A DNA stretch of 64,000 bases from NCBI RefSeq assembly GCF_039526245.1, contig NZ_BAAAIV010000025.1, forward strand, positions 186,001-250,000. The letters run 5' to 3'. Positions 7,248 through 15,182 of this stretch are shown here, piece by piece; the stretch's first letter is position 1; every line of letters starts with the position of its first letter. Source of the stretch: Arthrobacter_H rhombi. GTDB lineage: Bacteria > Actinomycetota > Actinomycetes > Actinomycetales > Micrococcaceae. A model generated the notes under the pieces. The model saw only the letters and a program-made list of their open reading frames with translations, was not told the DNA's origin and searched no databases. A program made the position numbers and the translations under genes.

Positions 7248-8428
7248 TGGCCGACGATCTGGAGCGCCTGCGGTTCGTGGTCGAAGCTGACGTTTACAAG
7301 AACGGTCAGCTGGCGGGCCAGCTCCGCCGCAGCAGCTCGGGTGGGGTTGCATTCAACTACCTCCCGGACTACAACGGCACGCCAGTCGCAACGAGCTTGC
7401 CGTTGAAGACCGGGCCCGTGGCGTCAGCCGTCGGAGGGCTCCCGACCTTCTTCGCCGGCCTGCTTCCCGAGGGCCACCGCCTGACCGTCCTGCGACGTGC
7501 GGCGAAAACCAGCATGGACGATGAGCTCACACTTCTCCTGGCCGTCGGGTCTGACGTGCCCGGGGACGTCCAGGTAGTACCGGTGGGGGAACCGCCCACC
7601 ACACTGGCGCCGTTGGCAGCGTCCGAGGCGGCGGCCCTCGACTTTGCCACACTGGTTGAGACACCGGACCGCTATGGAATCCCGGGCGTCCAGGCCAAGG
7701 CGAGCGCCACCATGCTCACCACGCCGATTCACACAGCTGGGCTCCAGGCCATACTCAAGATCGATCCGCCCGACTACCCGCATCTGGTCGTCAACGAGGC
7801 GTTGCATCTGACGGCAGCCAAAGCACTTGGTTTGCCCGTGGCGACGGCCCACGTCGTCCACGATAGGCGGGATCGGGCCGGTCTGCTGGTGGAGCGGTTC
7901 GACCGAGTGCTCGACGACTCGGGAGCATGGGGGCGTCTCGCCATGGAGGACGCGGCACAGGTCATGAACGTCCTTCCGGCGGCCAAATACAACGTCGCCG
8001 CCGAGGACGTCGTGCTGGCGCTGTCTCGTGTGGTCAAGGCCCCTGCCGTCGCGGTGAGGAACCTGTACCTGCAGTTCGTCTTCGCCTGGCTGACTGGCAA
8101 CGGTGACCTGCACGCCAAGAATGTCTCGGTGCTGTCCGGACGTCACGGTGGACTGGTGGTGGCTCCCATGTACGACATCCCTTGTACCGCGCTCTACCGG
8201 GACATGACGCTGGCGCTGCCCGTTGCCGGAAAAACCAGGAACCTGCGTGCCCGGCACTGGGCAGAATTTGCTGATGCCATCGGCTTGCCGCAGCGCGCGG
8301 CCCAGAGCGCAAACCAACTTGCTCTTAAGGCGGCGTTGCAAGCCGACCTGGCTACCCTTCCCTTCGAGGGTTCGTTGCTGCACGGTGCGCAGCGGGAGTT
8401 GCGGCACCGCCGGGAGGAATTCCGGTGA
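7247..8428 (+). CDS. hipA: HipA-family serine/threonine kinase toxin
   Basis: Toxin kinase of a type II toxin-antitoxin module; E. coli HipA phosphorylates glutamyl-tRNA synthetase and halts translation. The 393-aa protein has the N-terminal HipA_N-type domain (VYKNGQLAGQL, GLLPEGHR), the nucleotide-binding GVQAKASATM and ILKIDPPDYPHLVVNEAL, the catalytic loop GNGDLHAKNVS with the catalytic Asp at about residue 287, and the metal-binding MYDIP. All key kinase residues appear present, so it is probably active. ATG 7247 overlaps the hipB stop by one base; GTG 7244 is possible. Directly downstream lies an hsdR remnant, suggesting an eroded defence island. Confidence 0.92.
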   Translation: MADDLERLRFVVEADVYKNGQLAGQLRRSSSGGVAFNYLPDYNGTPVATSLPLKTGPVASAVGGLPTFFAGLLPEGHRLTVLRRAAKTSMDDELTLLLAVGSDVPGDVQVVPVGEPPTTLAPLAASEAAALDFATLVETPDRYGIPGVQAKASATMLTTPIHTAGLQAILKIDPPDYPHLVVNEALHLTAAKALGLPVATAHVVHDRRDRAGLLVERFDRVLDDSGAWGRLAMEDAAQVMNVLPAAKYNVAAEDVVLALSRVVKAPAVAVRNLYLQFVFAWLTGNGDLHAKNVSVLSGRHGGLVVAPMYDIPCTALYRDMTLALPVAGKTRNLRARHWAEFADAIGLPQRAAQSANQLALKAALQADLATLPFEGSLLHGAQRELRHRREEFR

Positions 8429-8470
8429 CGGTGGGGCTGTCCTCGAACGCGGTCCGAGCGGTCCCCACCA

Positions 8471-8622
8471 CCGCCTGAAGTGCTGGATGCGTTCGCTGAC
8501 TTCATCGCAGAGGCCACGCTGAACGATCGGCAACTGCGGCTGGCGGGCCCGAGGACCTTTTCGAGCCTTCGGCGGTGGGCCGCCTCGGCGAGGTCATCCG
8601 CCGGTTCGGGAGCACCGCATAG
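8471..8622 (+). pseudogene. Remnant of type I restriction enzyme R subunit (hsdR) C-terminus
   Basis: Two short segments in different frames read as the end of an EcoEI-type HsdR protein. Frame 2 (from about 8471) gives VLDAFADFIAEATLNDRQLR, like the 'F..F+.+.tLN.rQ' segment of the HsdR C-terminal domain. Frame 1 (about 8544-8622) gives GPEDLFEPSAVGRLGEVIRR and then FGSTA-stop, like the terminal 'GP..lF....v..l...+...n' segment. Around 30 residues that normally separate them are missing, with a frame change. No hsdM, hsdS or upstream hsdR is present. Recognition rests on family memory, not on a search. Confidence 0.45.
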
Positions 8623-8827
8623 TTAGCTGGTGCGAGCTGCCGTCCGCGTGCTTCTGCGGGCCATGGCCCAGGGGAGAGGCGACGAAGGCGACGATCAAGG
8701 GCACGGCGAGCACCGTCCCCCACACGCAGGTCGGCACCAGCACCGCCGTCGTCCTCTCCCCCCAAACCCGCGCGGTGCCGGCCGGCGCGGAGAAGGCACC
8801 AGGCGACGTCGGGAGCCCGGCTGGCAT
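8594..8827 (-). CDS. Small hypothetical protein with one hydrophobic segment
   Basis: A 77-aa open frame beginning MPAGLPTSPGAF, with one likely membrane segment (VLVPTCVWGTVLAVPLIVAF) near the middle and a polar His/Lys tail. It has no clear ribosome-binding site and overlaps the hsdR remnant on the opposite strand. It may be a chance frame in the 440-bp gap between hipA and the DedA gene; no function is proposed. Confidence 0.22.
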   Translation of the reverse strand: MPAGLPTSPGAFSAPAGTARVWGERTTAVLVPTCVWGTVLAVPLIVAFVASPLGHGPQKHADGSSHQLTMRCSRTGG

Positions 8828-8871
8828 AGGATCGACCCCCGGACGCACGACGAAAACGAAAGGCTGGACCC

Positions 8872-9609
8872 GTGAACGAGTTGGGCGAGGGGCTGCGCTC
8901 CCTCGACGACATCTGGGTCTATGTCGTCGGCGCCTTGTTCGTGACGGTTTCCGCGCTGATCCCGCCGGTACCGAGCACCACGTTGTTCGTGGCCCTCGGC
9001 GCCCTGGCCGCGAATTCGGACTCATTGAATCCCGTTCTGCTGGGCATCGCGATGCTCATCGGCGCCCTCGCCGGTGATCTGGCGACCTACGCGCTGGCCC
9101 TGCGCTTCGACGTCGTGCATTGGCGTATCTTGTCCGGCAGGCGCTGGCAATCCGCGCTGACGGCGGCGCGTAGTCGACTGAAGGACAACGACCTGCCCCT
9201 GGTCATGACCTCGCGGTTCATCCCGTTGGGCCGGCTGACCCTGAACGTCGGATCCGCGCTGATCCCGCATCCGTGGGGCGTCTTCTTCCGGCATTCGCTG
9301 ATCGCCGGCATCGTGTGGTCGATCTATTCGGTGGGGGTCGGCGTGCTCTCCGGCCTGTGGGAGGGCCTGGACACCGAGTTCGCCGTCCTACTGGCCATCG
9401 TCGTCTCGCTGGTGCTGGGCCGGCTGATCTCCACCGCGATCCATTGGTGGGAGACGCGCAGCATGCCCTCTGCGGTCGTGGCCGCACGGACCGGGCTGCG
9501 CGCCCGGCGTAAACGGCGGCTCGCCGGCCGCGCCGAGAAGGCGGCCGCCCGCGATGCCGCCGTCGAGTCAGGCCTCGAGACCCGCGCCGGCGGGAACGAC
9601 GCCGGTTAG
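8872..9609 (+). CDS. DedA-family membrane protein
   Basis: Integral membrane protein of the DedA/VTT superfamily; characterised members act in lipid carrier recycling and membrane homeostasis. The 245-aa protein has hydrophobic segments at about residues 15-35, 45-75 and 150-185. The family's re-entrant region is visible as PPVPSTTLFVALGALA and, in the second half, the conserved SRFIPLGRLTLNVGSAL resembles the F.R..P..R...........G motif with its conserved Arg. The C-terminus is a cytoplasmic Arg/Lys/Ala-rich tail. It uses a GTG start at 8872 and precedes rlmN by about 55 bp. Confidence 0.82.
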   Translation: MNELGEGLRSLDDIWVYVVGALFVTVSALIPPVPSTTLFVALGALAANSDSLNPVLLGIAMLIGALAGDLATYALALRFDVVHWRILSGRRWQSALTAARSRLKDNDLPLVMTSRFIPLGRLTLNVGSALIPHPWGVFFRHSLIAGIVWSIYSVGVGVLSGLWEGLDTEFAVLLAIVVSLVLGRLISTAIHWWETRSMPSAVVAARTGLRARRKRRLAGRAEKAAARDAAVESGLETRAGGNDAG

Positions 9610-9665
9610 CAGCTCCGGGGTAGTGGTGGAGGACACCCGTTGCCCGGCTGGACAGACATGGGACA

Positions 9666-11009
9666 ATGGAGACGATGACTACCTCCGAAAACCCCACAGT
9701 CCCCGACTCCGCCGAGCACTCCCGCAGCCGGACCTCGGAGGCCGTCGCCGCGCGCAGCGACCGCACCGCCAAGCACGACGAGGCCGATCGGCGGCGCATC
9801 TCCGAGCGCCGTGCCGAGCAGGAGGGGCGCACCCAGGTCCGTCCCACCGCGGAGGGCTGGACGCAGGCCATGGCGCCGGACGGCCGCCCGAAGCTGGAGT
9901 TCAAGTCCAAGCCGCGCGTCTCGCAGCCGCCCGTGCACCTGGCCGACCTGTCGCTGGCCGAGCGCCAGGCCAAGCTCAAGGAGCTCGGCCTGCCGGCGTT
10001 CCGCGCCAAGCAGCTCTCCGTGCACTACTTCCAGCACTACACCACCGACCCCGAGCGCATGAGCGACCTGCCCAAGGAGCGCCGTGCCGAACTCGTCGAC
10101 GCGATGTTCCCGACGCTGCTCACCGAGGTCAAGCGGCTGACCACCGACAACGGCGACACCATCAAGTTCCTCTGGCGCCTCTTCGACGGCTCGCTGGTCG
10201 AGTCGGTGCTGATGCGCTACCCCGGCCGTGTCACGCTGTGCGTGTCGAGCCAGTGCGGTTGCGGCATGAACTGCCCGTTCTGCGCCACCGGCCAGGCGGG
10301 GCTGACCCGCAACATGTCGGCCGCGGAGATCCTGGACCAGATCGTCCAGGCCAACCGGGTCATCGCCGAGGGCGGGCTGAAGGGCGGCCGGCGCGACGGA
10401 GGCCACGACGCCGAACGCGTCACCAACATCGTCTTCATGGGCATGGGCGAGCCACTGGCCAACTACAAGCGCGTCATGACAGCAGTGCACCGCATGATCG
10501 ACGACGCCCCCGAGGGCCTGGGCATGAGCGCCCGCAACATCACCGTCTCCACGGTGGGCCTGGTTCCGGCCATCAACAAGCTCGCCGCCGAGGACATCCC
10601 GATCACCTTCGCGTTGAGCCTGCACGCCCCCGACGACGAGCTGCGCGACGAGCTCATCCCGGTGAACTCGCGCTGGAAGGCCGACGAGGCCATCGACGCC
10701 GCCTACAACTACTACCGGACCACCGGGCGCCGCGTCTCCATCGAATACGCGCTGATCAAGGACATGAACGACCACGCCTGGCGCGCCGACCTGCTGGCCA
10801 AGAAGCTCAACGCGCGCGGCCGCGGCTGGGTCCACGTGAACCCGATCCCGCTGAACCCCACCCCGGGATCGGTCTGGACCTCCTCGGAACCGGACGTCAC
10901 CGACGAGTTCATCAACCGGCTCATCGATGCCGGGATCCCCACCACGCTGCGCGATACCCGCGGCAAGGAGATCGACGGGGCCTGCGGCCAGCTCGCCGCC
11001 GCCGAGTAG
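9666..11009 (+). CDS. rlmN: 23S rRNA (adenine(2503)-C(2))-methyltransferase RlmN
   Basis: Radical-SAM enzyme that methylates C2 of A2503 in 23S rRNA (and A37 of some tRNAs). The 447-aa protein has the CxxxCxxC cluster-binding motif in CGCGMNCPFCATGQ, the FMGMGEPLANY glycine-rich segment, the STVGLVP and ALSLHAP segments and a C-terminal TTLRDTRGKEIDGACGQL holding the conserved methyl-accepting-type cysteine. About 75 N-terminal residues are charged and not part of the usual core (typical length 350-390); an internal ATG at 9870 would give a more standard protein, but the upstream frame is open and the extension is seen in actinobacterial homologues as I recall them. Confidence 0.95.
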   Translation: METMTTSENPTVPDSAEHSRSRTSEAVAARSDRTAKHDEADRRRISERRAEQEGRTQVRPTAEGWTQAMAPDGRPKLEFKSKPRVSQPPVHLADLSLAERQAKLKELGLPAFRAKQLSVHYFQHYTTDPERMSDLPKERRAELVDAMFPTLLTEVKRLTTDNGDTIKFLWRLFDGSLVESVLMRYPGRVTLCVSSQCGCGMNCPFCATGQAGLTRNMSAAEILDQIVQANRVIAEGGLKGGRRDGGHDAERVTNIVFMGMGEPLANYKRVMTAVHRMIDDAPEGLGMSARNITVSTVGLVPAINKLAAEDIPITFALSLHAPDDELRDELIPVNSRWKADEAIDAAYNYYRTTGRRVSIEYALIKDMNDHAWRADLLAKKLNARGRGWVHVNPIPLNPTPGSVWTSSEPDVTDEFINRLIDAGIPTTLRDTRGKEIDGACGQLAAAE

Positions 11010-11023
11010 GCGCGGCGGCGGCG
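10994..11023. terminator. Hairpin at the convergent ends of rlmN and the septum-formation gene
   Basis: CGCCGCCGCCG (10994-11004) pairs with CGGCGGCGGCG (11013-11023), an 11-bp stem with an 8-nt loop that contains the rlmN stop codon. Placed between convergent genes, it may terminate both. Confidence 0.45.
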
Positions 11024-11024
11024 C

Positions 11025-11399
11025 CTAGCGTCGCGCGCCCCGCAGGCTTCCCGTGACCGGCGTGGGGGCCTCCTCGCCGATAATGCACTGGATCGTCCGG
11101 TCACCGTTGGACCATGCCTCTTCGGTGGGCGTAAAAGGGAAGGCGTCGAGTTCTGAGTCATCGTAGGAGACGCCGACGAACTCGGTGTATTTGCCCGCAT
11201 AGCACGGGTCGCTCAGCTCATCCCAGCGCGCGTCGGACGGGTAGGACCTTCCGGTCACGGTGAACACATGGAAGACCTGGTAGTCATGGGGTTGGCTGCA
11301 GGGAATTGCCCCGACGGTCTCGAACTCCTCACTGTCCGGTTCGTTCAGGCAATCCCCGACCTTCAGGACGTTGGCGTCGACCGTGCCAGCAGACACCAC
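11025..11399 (-). CDS. Septum formation-domain protein (frameshifted from its signal peptide)
   Basis: Extracytoplasmic domain of the actinobacterial septum-formation family, known from small lipoproteins of unclear biochemical role. The 124-aa frame contains VLKVGDCLN, the conserved VGAIPCSQPHDYQVFHVF and later CYAGKYTEFVG and CIIGEE; the paired cysteines probably form disulfides outside the cell. As an independent frame it would start at GTG 11399 without any export signal. A signal peptide with lipobox lies immediately upstream in another frame (11425-11514) and would be in phase if the six-base C tract at 11436-11441 were one base shorter. The gene is therefore either recently broken, phase-variable or affected by a sequencing error. 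Confidence 0.75.
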   Translation of the reverse strand: MVSAGTVDANVLKVGDCLNEPDSEEFETVGAIPCSQPHDYQVFHVFTVTGRSYPSDARWDELSDPCYAGKYTEFVGVSYDDSELDAFPFTPTEEAWSNGDRTIQCIIGEEAPTPVTGSLRGARR

Positions 11400-11424
11400 G
11401 GCACCTGCGGAGTCCCGGGGCGCA

Positions 11425-11514
11425 TCACGGGTAGGCCCCCCACCAGGAACATCCCGACAAGGTGAGCGCCAGCACCATCCCCGCGGTCACGCGGCAAGCA
11501 ACGTCGATCTTCAT
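11425..11514 (-). other. Out-of-frame lipoprotein signal peptide of the septum-formation gene
   Basis: Starting at ATG 11514 on the minus strand the frame reads MKIDVACRVTAGMVLALTL then SGCSWWGAYP and stops. This is a textbook short signal peptide with lipobox LSGC. Removing one G from the G6 run (plus-strand C6 at 11436-11441) would carry the frame into the septum-formation domain at 11399. Confidence 0.7.
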
Positions 11515-11627
11515 GGTCCCCCCCTGGGCGATTTTGATGAACTGAGCATGAGGCACCACAGGACATCCGCCGCCATCGGAACATGCGGCCCCGCGGGTGT
11601 TCCGTCAGGAGCGCTAGCATCGGTTCC

Positions 11628-12449
11628 ATGGGCATCTTCAGCAACGGCACCACCACCCCGTCGACGATCGCCGAGCTCGCCCCCGAATCCGTGCTGCTGG
11701 CCGGGGCGGGACGGGCCATCCTGCTCCAACTGGCCTACCCGCCGGTGGGCCACGGCGTTGCCCGCCACTCCGGGTTCGTCGAGGACCCACTGGCCCGCCT
11801 GCACGGCACGCTGACGTATATCTACGCGCTCACCAACGGCACCGAGGCCCAGGCCGCCGCTGCCCGCCGTTGGGTGGAGCGCGCCCACGCCCCGGTCCAC
11901 GCCGACGCCGCCTCCGACGGCAGCCATCCGTCCTATGACGCGAACGACCCGCAAGCCCAGCTGTGGGTCGCAGCCACCCTCTACGACTCCGCCATGGTGG
12001 TGTACGAGGCCCTGTTCCCGCCGCTGCCGGCCGAGACCGCCGAGCGCATCTACCGCGAATATGCGGTCCTGGGCACGGCGCTGCGCATGCCCGCCGACGC
12101 CTGGCCGGCCACCCGGGCCGACTTCGCCATCTACTGGGAAGCGATGAGCGGGCAGCTGTCCGTGGACCGGACCATCCTGGAGGTCGGGCGCAACCTGCTG
12201 GCCGCCCGCAACGCGCCGGCGTGGATCCGCGTGCTCATGCCCGTCGCCCGGCTGCTCACCGCCGGACTACTCACGCCCGAACTGCGCGCGGGCTTTGGGC
12301 TGCGCTATGGGCCAGTGCACGACGGCGCCTTCCGGGCCTTGTTGCGCATCGTCGCCCGGGTGTTCCCGCGTCTTCCCGCACGGCTGCGCCACGCGCCCCT
12401 GCACTACTACCTGCGCCGGCTCGACGCCTTCTCGTCACCGGGCGTGTGA
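11628..12449 (+). CDS. Oxygenase MpaB family (DUF2236) protein
   Basis: Member of the DUF2236/MpaB-like family of heme-associated oxygenases related to latex-clearing protein Lcp; physiological substrates are mostly unknown. The 273-aa protein shows the typical order: AELAPESVLLAGAGRAILLQ near the N-terminus, AYPPVGHGVARHSGF, then RLHGTLTYIYALTNGT, a central ERAHAPVH segment with the conserved His, and WVAATLYDSAMVVYE. The start at 11628 (MGIFSNGTTT) is preferred because the 15 residues before it are Arg-rich and non-family-like. It is followed at 44 bp by an aminotransferase gene, possibly cotranscribed. Confidence 0.82.
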   Translation: MGIFSNGTTTPSTIAELAPESVLLAGAGRAILLQLAYPPVGHGVARHSGFVEDPLARLHGTLTYIYALTNGTEAQAAAARRWVERAHAPVHADAASDGSHPSYDANDPQAQLWVAATLYDSAMVVYEALFPPLPAETAERIYREYAVLGTALRMPADAWPATRADFAIYWEAMSGQLSVDRTILEVGRNLLAARNAPAWIRVLMPVARLLTAGLLTPELRAGFGLRYGPVHDGAFRALLRIVARVFPRLPARLRHAPLHYYLRRLDAFSSPGV

Positions 12450-12492
12450 CAGGCTGGTGGAACCGCAGCCAGCCGACCCGAGGAGCACCCCC

Positions 12493-13698
12493 GTGAACCA
12501 GCGACCCCTCACCGTGGCCTCCCGGGCCCAGGTGCCCCCGTTCCAGGTCATGGACATCCTGGCCAGGGTCTCCGAACTGCGGGCGGAAGGCCGGACCGTG
12601 ATTTCCCTGTGCGCCGGTGAACCCAGCGGCGGGGCACCGACGGGCGTCTCCGAACGCGCGGCGGCCATCCACGCCTCCGGCCAGGCGTTGACCTACACCC
12701 CGGCCCTGGGGATCGCCGAACTCCGCCAGGGCATCGCGGGACACTACCGCCGCTGGTACGGCCTCGAGATCCCGGCGGCCAACGTCGCGGTCACCACCGG
12801 TTCCTCCGGCGCCTTCATGCTCACGTTCCTAGCAGCCTTCAACCCGGGCGACCGCGTCGCACTGGCACGCCCCGGATATCCCGCCTACCGCAACATCCTG
12901 CGCGCCCTGGGAATCGACGTCGTCGAACTCGATTGCGGGCCGGACGCCAGGTACCAGCCGACGCCGGCCCAGCTCGACGCCGCGGCGGCAGAACACGGGC
13001 CCCTGAGTGGATTGATGCTGGCCTCGCCGGCGAACCCCACCGGGACCATGGTCTCGCGCGGCGAACTGGCAGACCTCACCGACTGGTGTGCACGCCGTGC
13101 GGTCCGGCTGATCAGCGACGAGATCTACCACGGCATCACCTATCCCGGGCCCGGCGCCTCGGACCCGCGCGGGGTCTGCGCCTGGGAACTGGACCGTTCC
13201 GGCGTCGTCATCTCGAGCTTTTCGAAGTACTGGGGGATGACGGGGTGGCGGCTGGGCTGGGCCATCGTGCCCGATGACCTGCTGGCCTCCGTCGACGCGC
13301 TCGCCGGAAACGTGGCGTTGTGCCCTCCGGCGCCGGCCCAGATGGCAGCAGTGGAGGCGTTCACCGAGGAGTCGTACGCCCAGGCGCAGGGATTCGTCGA
13401 TGAGTTCGCCGCGACCCGCGCCGTCCTGCTGGAGAGCCTGCCGCGGCTGGGATGGGGCGCGGCGGCACCGGCCGACGGGGCGTTCTACCTGTATGCCGAT
13501 CTGGGGGAGGCGCTGGCAGGTTACGCGGACTCCACCGCCTACTGCGCCGCGCTCCTGGAACAGGCAGGGGTAGCGCTCGTCCCGGGCGCTGACTTCGATG
13601 GGGCCGGTGGCTCCCGGACGGTGCGCCTGAGTTTTGCTGCGGGCCGGGAGGCCGTCATCGGGGCAGTGGAGCGGATCGTGCGCTTCCAGGCCGGCTGA
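12493..13698 (+). CDS. Class I/II PLP-dependent aminotransferase
   Basis: Cytoplasmic fold-type I aminotransferase of 401 aa, of the aspartate/aromatic aminotransferase group. Visible motifs are the N-terminal SLCAGEPSGGAPTGVSERAA, TGSSGAFML for phosphate binding, SPANPTGTMVS, the PLP-ring Asp in LISDEIYHGI and the Schiff-base lysine in SSFSKYWGMTGWRLGW. The C-terminal substrate-carboxylate Arg is in TVRLSFAAGRE. The GTG start at 12493 has GAGGAGC just upstream and gives the standard family length, whereas the frame open to 12295 overlaps the preceding gene. The amino donor and pathway cannot be read from the context. Confidence 0.9.
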   Translation: MNQRPLTVASRAQVPPFQVMDILARVSELRAEGRTVISLCAGEPSGGAPTGVSERAAAIHASGQALTYTPALGIAELRQGIAGHYRRWYGLEIPAANVAVTTGSSGAFMLTFLAAFNPGDRVALARPGYPAYRNILRALGIDVVELDCGPDARYQPTPAQLDAAAAEHGPLSGLMLASPANPTGTMVSRGELADLTDWCARRAVRLISDEIYHGITYPGPGASDPRGVCAWELDRSGVVISSFSKYWGMTGWRLGWAIVPDDLLASVDALAGNVALCPPAPAQMAAVEAFTEESYAQAQGFVDEFAATRAVLLESLPRLGWGAAAPADGAFYLYADLGEALAGYADSTAYCAALLEQAGVALVPGADFDGAGGSRTVRLSFAAGREAVIGAVERIVRFQAG

Positions 13699-13759
13699 GC
13701 CGTAGGATGTGCTCCGCGGAAACCGGGATAGGATTCGATGTTCCGGGAAAGGGGGCTCA

Positions 13760-15100
13760 ATGATTTCACCTGCTGCTGATGCCGGTCCATTGGTCCCCGT
13801 GACGAGTCCGGAGGCCGCCGCGTGGCGGCAGATTCCCCGGCGGTGGAGCGGCGTGCGGGCCACCACGGTCGCGTGGCTGATCAACCTGCTCGTCCTGGTT
13901 GTTGCCTTCGTGGGTGACCGAGGCTGGGAGGACATGGGCGAGGCAAAACCCGCTTGGGAAGGCCCGTACGGGACGCTGGACGTTTACGGGCTGGCGGGTA
14001 CCTATTTGGTGCTCACCGGTGCTGCGTTTGGATGGATGCTGGGGCGAAAGGCTGTCACCGTGGTTCCGCTCGTTCTGGCCAGTCTGGCCGTTCCCCTCAC
14101 CCTGGACGGGGATCCGGTCGCCGGCTATTTCTGGGCGGGAACGGTGATTGCTCTCGGTTGGGCGGGGTGGAATGCGGTCATCTCGTGGCGGCAACTGGAG
14201 GCGGTCCGCGCTGTGGGACGCGCCGGGTTGACCGGTGAGACGGTGTCCGTGGGCCCGGCCGCGCGGGGCGCTGCCCGGCGGGACGTGCGCTGGGGCTGGT
14301 GGATCGTGTGGGTGGTGGCCATGATCTCGGTGGCCGGCTGGGCGGGGATGGTCATCGTCCTGCCGGATGAGTTGGGTCTCCCGGGGTCCGAGCTGGAGGA
14401 ATCCTCGCTCTCGGACCTGTTCGCGGCTGTCGGGCTCGGCGCCGGAATGTGGGTCTTTGCGCGATGCCTTCAGAGCGGCTGGCGTTTCTGGTCCCGTCGA
14501 CGCGTCGGCGCCCTGTTGTGGGAGGTCCCGACCGGAGGCCCGGTGTGGGGCTCTCCAGGCTGGGCGCTGGACGGGTCGGGCTACCTGACACATGCCTCCA
14601 CGCTGGTTCCCGGATGCATCTGCCGGGCAGAACACCGGCGCGCCTATCCGGGGGACCCGGCAGCGCAGGACGCATCCGACGACGGTGGAATAGAGGCCTC
14701 GGACTACTGTCCCGAGCATGGGATCGATGCACTCAACGGCCTGGAACCCGAAGAATTCAGAAACCGCATGGGCGAGCCGTGGCTGTGGGACATGGAGTCG
14801 GAACCGCCCAGGGGTGGGGCCGCCGGCCAAGCATCCATCCTCTGGTTTGCCGGGCACGCCGCGACGGGGATCCCCGTACGCCGGGACGGTGTGCGGGTCG
14901 AGTCCCTCTCGAAGAGTGAGCCGCCCGCAGCAGAATGGTTCCGCGGCGAGCCAGCCTACCTGGGGGAGGACGGCGAGAACGAACGCCCGGGGGCGGGCGA
15001 GCTGGACCGCATCGACTTGCGGCCCGTCGGCTGTGAAGGGTCGGCCATCCGCTACCGGCATGGACGCGCCTGGTACGTGGAGCAGTTGGAGCAACGCTAA
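13760..15100 (+). CDS. Multi-pass membrane protein of unknown function with a Cys/His-containing domain
   Basis: I do not recognise this 446-aa protein. The first half has about six hydrophobic segments (for example ATTVAWLINLLVLVVAFV, TYLVLTGAAFGWMLG, VVPLVLASLAVPLTL, WWIVWVVAMISVAGWAGM). The second half is soluble and acidic, with a cluster VPGCICRAEHRRAYP followed about 30 residues later by DYCPEHG, which together could bind a metal. ATG 13760 follows the purine-rich GGAAAGGGGG and avoids an Arg/Lys-rich leader. A hairpin lies directly after the stop. It may sense or process something at the membrane, but nothing around it indicates a function. Confidence 0.75.
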   Translation: MISPAADAGPLVPVTSPEAAAWRQIPRRWSGVRATTVAWLINLLVLVVAFVGDRGWEDMGEAKPAWEGPYGTLDVYGLAGTYLVLTGAAFGWMLGRKAVTVVPLVLASLAVPLTLDGDPVAGYFWAGTVIALGWAGWNAVISWRQLEAVRAVGRAGLTGETVSVGPAARGAARRDVRWGWWIVWVVAMISVAGWAGMVIVLPDELGLPGSELEESSLSDLFAAVGLGAGMWVFARCLQSGWRFWSRRRVGALLWEVPTGGPVWGSPGWALDGSGYLTHASTLVPGCICRAEHRRAYPGDPAAQDASDDGGIEASDYCPEHGIDALNGLEPEEFRNRMGEPWLWDMESEPPRGGAAGQASILWFAGHAATGIPVRRDGVRVESLSKSEPPAAEWFRGEPAYLGEDGENERPGAGELDRIDLRPVGCEGSAIRYRHGRAWYVEQLEQR

Positions 15101-15106
15101 GAAGCA

Positions 15107-15128
15107 GCCCATGACAACGGTCATGGGC
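15107..15128 (+). terminator. Hairpin after the unknown membrane protein gene
   Basis: GCCCATGAC (15107-15115) pairs with GTCATGGGC (15120-15128), a 9-bp stem with a 4-nt loop, 6 nt after the stop codon and 54 nt before the ABC exporter gene. No T-run follows. Confidence 0.5.
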
Positions 15129-15182
15129 AGAACGTGATCGTTGCCCGATGTGCCGACGCCAGCCCACGGCAAGACTGGGGTC

